Assembly (NCBI GenBank): GCA_027067055.1
Contig: JAMOMK010000071.1
Coordinates: 1-64,000, forward strand
Reading direction: 5' to 3'
DNA: 64,000 bases
Origin: Lysobacterales bacterium
Lineage (GTDB): Bacteria > Pseudomonadota > Gammaproteobacteria > Xanthomonadales > Marinicellaceae
Each line of letters begins with the position of its first letter. Position 1 is the stretch's first letter. This document shows positions 60,826-64,000 of this stretch, piece by piece. The notes below the pieces were generated by a model that searched no databases, was not told the origin of the DNA, and saw only the letters and a list, made by a program, of their open reading frames with translations. A program made the translations under genes and the position numbers.

Positions 60826-62157
60826 TTACTTACCAATACAAAATGAAGAGAAAATTTCTCCAAGCAGGTCATCACTGGTGAAGTCTCCAGTTATTTGACT
60901 AAGGTGTTCTTGAGCTTGGCATAGGTCTTCGGCAACCAGCTCGCCTGCTTGGTTGTTGAGAAAGTTGTGTTCGGCTATAGCTACGTTTTCTAAGGTTTTT
61001 TGCAGTTGAGTTATATGACGAGAGCGAGCTGAAAAACTGCTTTCGATATCGCCTTGTGAGTTAATCATCTGCAGTATTTTGTTTTCTAATTCATCAAACC
61101 CTTGTTCTGTTTTTGCCGATAAAATGATTTCATTATCGTCCAGTTTTTGCTGCTTATTTATCAAGTCTGCTTTATTGTAAACGGTGATTTTACGTTTACT
61201 AAAGGGTAAATCAGCGAGGTTTTGTTTTTGTTTTTCTGTATCTTGTGAACTATCAATTACTTGTAGAATGATATCGGCTTGTTGCAGTATTTGTTTGGCT
61301 CTTTTAATCCCTTCTTGTTCCACCTTGTCTTCGGTGATATGAATGCCTGCTGTATCAATGATTAATACAGGAATACCGTGAATATTGATATTTTCTTTGA
61401 CCACATCGCGAGTGGTGCCAGCAATATCTGACACAATAGCCGTTTCATTACGGGTAAAAAGATTTAACAACGAAGATTTACCTACATTGGGTTGTCCAAC
61501 AATTCCTATCATGACGCCTTTGTTTAGTAACTCTCCTTGTTGTGCTTGAGCCAATAAATCTTTTAAGCTTTGGTGCAAACCTTGCATTTTTTGTTGCTGA
61601 ACTTTGTCTGCTAAAAAGTCTATTTCTTCTTCAGGAAAATCAATCGCGGCCTCTATCCATACCCGCAAACTGATAAGTTGTTTGAGTATTTGTGCCACCT
61701 TGTTTGAAAAATCGCCTTGCAACGAACGTTGTGCAGCTTTTGCGGCTTGTTCGGTACTGGATGAAATTAAGTCTGCAATGGCTTCTGCCTGAACTAAATC
61801 AATTTTATCATTAAGAAAGGCGCGTTGCGAAAACTCTCCAGCTTGTGCTTGTCTAGCTCCGCACGCTATAACTGCCTGCAATAACACATTCATCACTACA
61901 GGTCCACCATGTCCTTGTAGTTCGATAACATCTTCACCCGTAAAAGAGTGTGGATTTGGAAAGTAGAGGATTATGCCTTCGTCAATCAATTGCTTTTGAT
62001 GAATAAATCGTGCGTAGTGTGCCTGACGAGGTTTTGGAGTTTTGTTGCTAATTATTGTACAAATCTCAAGTGCTTTATCCCCTGAGATTCGAATAATACC
62101 GACGCCGCCCACACCCGGAGCGGTTGCTATGGCGGCGATGGTATCGTGTTGTTTCAT
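60826..62157 (-). CDS. mnmE: tRNA modification GTPase MnmE
   Basis: A 443-residue protein. N-terminal folate-binding domain (DTIAAIATAPGVGGVGIIRISG), helical domain with AQAGEFSQRAFLNDKIDLVQAEA, inserted G-domain (GQPNVGKSSLLN, DIAGTTRD, DTAGIH, NKAD), and C-terminal FSSFCIGK with the catalytic cysteine. With MnmG it makes the 5-aminomethyl-type modification of U34 in tRNAs. It lies six bases after yidC and is probably in the same operon. Confidence 0.97.
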   Translation of the reverse strand: MKQHDTIAAIATAPGVGGVGIIRISGDKALEICTIISNKTPKPRQAHYARFIHQKQLIDEGIILYFPNPHSFTGEDVIELQGHGGPVVMNVLLQAVIACGARQAQAGEFSQRAFLNDKIDLVQAEAIADLISSSTEQAAKAAQRSLQGDFSNKVAQILKQLISLRVWIEAAIDFPEEEIDFLADKVQQQKMQGLHQSLKDLLAQAQQGELLNKGVMIGIVGQPNVGKSSLLNLFTRNETAIVSDIAGTTRDVVKENINIHGIPVLIIDTAGIHITEDKVEQEGIKRAKQILQQADIILQVIDSSQDTEKQKQNLADLPFSKRKITVYNKADLINKQQKLDDNEIILSAKTEQGFDELENKILQMINSQGDIESSFSARSRHITQLQKTLENVAIAEHNFLNNQAGELVAEDLCQAQEHLSQITGDFTSDDLLGEIFSSFCIGK

Positions 62158-62163
62158 TTTTAT

Positions 62164-63849
62164 TTAGCCTGCCGCGTCAATTCTCTTAGTAATTATCCAT
62201 TGCTGTAACAAGGATAATGAACTGTTTACTGCCCAATAAAGAACCAATCCTGATGGGAAGAAAGCAAACATAATTGAAAAGCCTAATGGCATAAACTTCA
62301 TTATCTTCGCCTGCATTGGATCCATGCCTGGCGTTGGTGATAGTTTTTGCGTGAAGTACATGGCCGCAGCATTTATTGCTGGCAGAATATAAAATGGATC
62401 TGGTGAACTCAAATCTTGTAGCCACAACATAAATGGTGCTTGGCGTAACTCTACTGATTCTTGTAGTACCCAATACAATGAAATAAACACAGGAATCTGA
62501 ATCAACATAGGTAAACAACCTCCCATTGGGTTCACTTTTTCCTTTTTGTATAAACCCATCATTTCTTCGTTGAATTTCTGCTTGTTGTCTTTATGTCTTT
62601 CTTTTAATGTTTTGATACGTGGCTGTAATTTACGCATACGTGCCATCGAGTTATATTGTTTTTCAGTAAGTTTAAAGAACAACAACTTAATCAAAACGGT
62701 TAAAAGAATAATTGAAAAACCCCAGTTTTGAACGATGTTATGTATGTGGTTTAACACCCAAAACAAAGGCTTGGATATTGCTGTAAACATGCCGTAATCT
62801 ACTGTTAAATCTAAACCTTTTGCGATTTTAGGTAGTTTTTCCTGTATTTTAGGACCAATATATAGTTGTGTTTTTATATCTGATGTAGCACCCGATGCTA
62901 CTGTTGTAAAACCCGATGTTGCTCTTATTAAATAAGGCGTTTCTGAGTTTGGTAAATATTTACTAATAATATCAGACTTTTCATCTAGCAAAATAAAGCT
63001 TGAGAAGAAATAATGCTGTACCATTGATATCCATGCTTTAGTATTTACAGTAACATTTATTTTATCTTCTTCAAAATCAGCAAACTTTAGTTGGGTTAAG
63101 CCTTCTTCAGGTTCAAAGTAAGCCGCTCCTTTAAATGAGATTCTACTAGGGTCATTAAAAGAAGGTTCTTTATTTAGCCATGGGTTGGTTCTTTGTAATT
63201 GCTTGTACTGCTGCCCTTGCCAATTTATCGCACTTTGGTTGTTGATGGTATCGGTTAAGGTAATTAAATAGTCATCTGCTGATACATGGTATGTTTTCGT
63301 GACTCTCACACCATTTTTTTCAATGGTTAGTGGAATATCTACTTCACCAGAAGTGACTTCATAGTTGATTTTTTCAGCATTATAAATGTCGGTATGAACA
63401 AAACTTTGTTGTGCGCTCAACAGTCCTGATTGCGCATAGTAGTTTGTGCCGGTCTTTCTGTTTAGTAGAATAATATTATCTTTTGAATGTTTTTTTACTG
63501 GGTACTTTAATAGTTCAGCATAAACAACAGAACCTCCCAAGGTGTCTATTTCTAATTTTAGTACATTGGTTGTTACTGTTATAATTTGACCCGACTGCCT
63601 TTGTTTAACACTTTGTTGTGACAGCGTTTTCGCAGGCTCTTGTGGGCTAGAGGCTACTTGAGGAATATCTCCAGAGGTCTCTGTGTTTGAACGGTTGTCA
63701 TTGGATTCATCTAATTTTGTTGCCAATGAGTTTTGTTCTGGTGTTTGTTCTGCCTCAGTTTTTGGACCGTAATCCAATTGCCATTGCGAATATAAAAGAA
63801 AGCCTAAAAAGAATAGTGCGATAAGCAGCAAGTTTTTTGGGTTGTTCAT
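62164..63849 (-). CDS. yidC: Membrane protein insertase YidC
   Basis: A 561-residue inner-membrane protein with the first helix at about 6-22 (LLLIALFFLGFLLYSQW), a large periplasmic beta-domain (to about 340), and five C-terminal helices (WGFSIILLTVLIKLLFFKLTEKQYNSMARMRKLQP, NPMGGCLPMLIQIPVFISLYWVLQ, FMPLGFSIMFAFFPSGLVLYW). The conserved positive residue in the hydrophilic groove is in ILLTVLIKLLF (normally an arginine). It inserts proteins with or without SecYEG. Its ATG overlaps the rnpA stop. Confidence 0.97.
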   Translation of the reverse strand: MNNPKNLLLIALFFLGFLLYSQWQLDYGPKTEAEQTPEQNSLATKLDESNDNRSNTETSGDIPQVASSPQEPAKTLSQQSVKQRQSGQIITVTTNVLKLEIDTLGGSVVYAELLKYPVKKHSKDNIILLNRKTGTNYYAQSGLLSAQQSFVHTDIYNAEKINYEVTSGEVDIPLTIEKNGVRVTKTYHVSADDYLITLTDTINNQSAINWQGQQYKQLQRTNPWLNKEPSFNDPSRISFKGAAYFEPEEGLTQLKFADFEEDKINVTVNTKAWISMVQHYFFSSFILLDEKSDIISKYLPNSETPYLIRATSGFTTVASGATSDIKTQLYIGPKIQEKLPKIAKGLDLTVDYGMFTAISKPLFWVLNHIHNIVQNWGFSIILLTVLIKLLFFKLTEKQYNSMARMRKLQPRIKTLKERHKDNKQKFNEEMMGLYKKEKVNPMGGCLPMLIQIPVFISLYWVLQESVELRQAPFMLWLQDLSSPDPFYILPAINAAAMYFTQKLSPTPGMDPMQAKIMKFMPLGFSIMFAFFPSGLVLYWAVNSSLSLLQQWIITKRIDAAG

Positions 63850-64000
63850 TTACTTTTCCTAATTTTGTTAATTCTGGATTCCGCTTGATTCCATAAATTA
63901 TTAATTGAACTAAAGAGGTCTTTATTGGATTTTTTCGAAGCCACAGGTCGCGCCAAGAGAACAAAGTCACAATCAACTGAAAATTCATGGTTTCTAAACG
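63846..64000 (-). CDS. rnpA: Ribonuclease P protein component (3' end, partial)
   Basis: The minus-strand frame entering the window reads FRNHEFSVDCDFVLLARPVASKKS then DLFSSINNLWNQ and stops at 63846-63848. The DFVLLARP-like strand followed by L-x(2)-LW helix is the C-terminal end of RnpA. It overlaps the yidC start (ATGA). No yidD gene lies between them, which differs from many gammaproteobacteria, where a small yidD follows rnpA. Confidence 0.85.
   Translation of the reverse strand, partial: FRNHEFSVDCDFVLLARPVASKKSNKDLFSSINNLWNQAESRINKIRKSK

Overview
The window is AT-rich chromosomal DNA from a Gram-negative gammaproteobacterium. Housekeeping genes (rnpA-yidC-mnmE, hemH, ribD, tyrR, acs, tex, msrA/msrB, regB/regA) are of gammaproteobacterial type. 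A set of secreted proteins ends in an [IL]F-x-x-x-FE tail, a style I associate with Marinicella and relatives in the Lysobacterales/Xanthomonadales. That placement is inference from style; no rRNA is present to test it. The right end (rnpA-yidC-mnmE) is often near the replication origin.

Layout. 1-4.4 kb: start of a partial gene, a glycosyltransferase, a palindromic repeat element, and a membrane LytTR regulator divergent from a DUF2141 protein plus carotenoid oxygenase; a decayed TraB-family remnant follows. 4.4-15.2 kb: a CadC-like membrane regulator (winged helix-TM-TPR) divergent from a large block of secreted proteins. The block holds two small exported proteins, then three FG-GAP proteins with seven repeats each (predicted seven-bladed propellers), then a ruined fourth copy interrupted by an IS end. 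Arrays of TAAGAA at exact 11-bp spacing precede both transcription units of this block, as expected for an OmpR/PhoB-type DNA-binding domain. 15.3-23.8 kb: TraB-like protein, toxin-antitoxin pair, threonine dehydratase, RimJ-like acetyltransferase, LOG protein, a DUF47-Pit phosphate operon behind a Pho-box-like inverted repeat, and an HD-like/SixA/rhomboid operon. 23.8-29.5 kb: a DUF6502-DUF5666 pair with twin palindromes, a 134-bp MITE with 8-bp target duplications, and acs; the MITE duplicated the -35 hexamer of the acs promoter. 30.1-32.9 kb: two overlapping GTPase genes. 32.9-37.6 kb: a large secreted subtilase and a second exported protein. 37.7-42.8 kb: tRNA-Arg(CCG), methionine gamma-lyase, and tyrR-hemH-ribD, with two TyrR-box-like sites between megL and tyrR. 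42.8-51.1 kb: stress and housekeeping genes (1-Cys peroxiredoxin, DUF4010, STAS, GNAT, rubrerythrin, Tex, MsrA/MsrB), two orphan small genes and a truncated acyltransferase. 51.1-56.1 kb: regB-regA-apbE, divergent from a Met-rich TonB receptor, with a RegR/RegA-like palindrome between them. 56.4-60.7 kb: an unknown acidic protein, a VOC protein, and a Fur-box operon (porin, FMN-binding protein, PepSY membrane protein). 60.8-64 kb: mnmE, yidC and the 3' end of rnpA.

Working together (inference): the secreted cluster looks like a regulated cell-surface system in which several unrelated extracellular proteins share one C-terminal tail. RegB/RegA, ApbE and the Fur operon suggest linked redox, iron and perhaps copper control of a flavin-based electron-transfer module, with ApbE supplying covalent FMN to the FMN-binding protein. 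The strongest new leads are the 11-bp TAAGAA arrays, the shared C-terminal tail, and the MITE that rebuilt the acs promoter.
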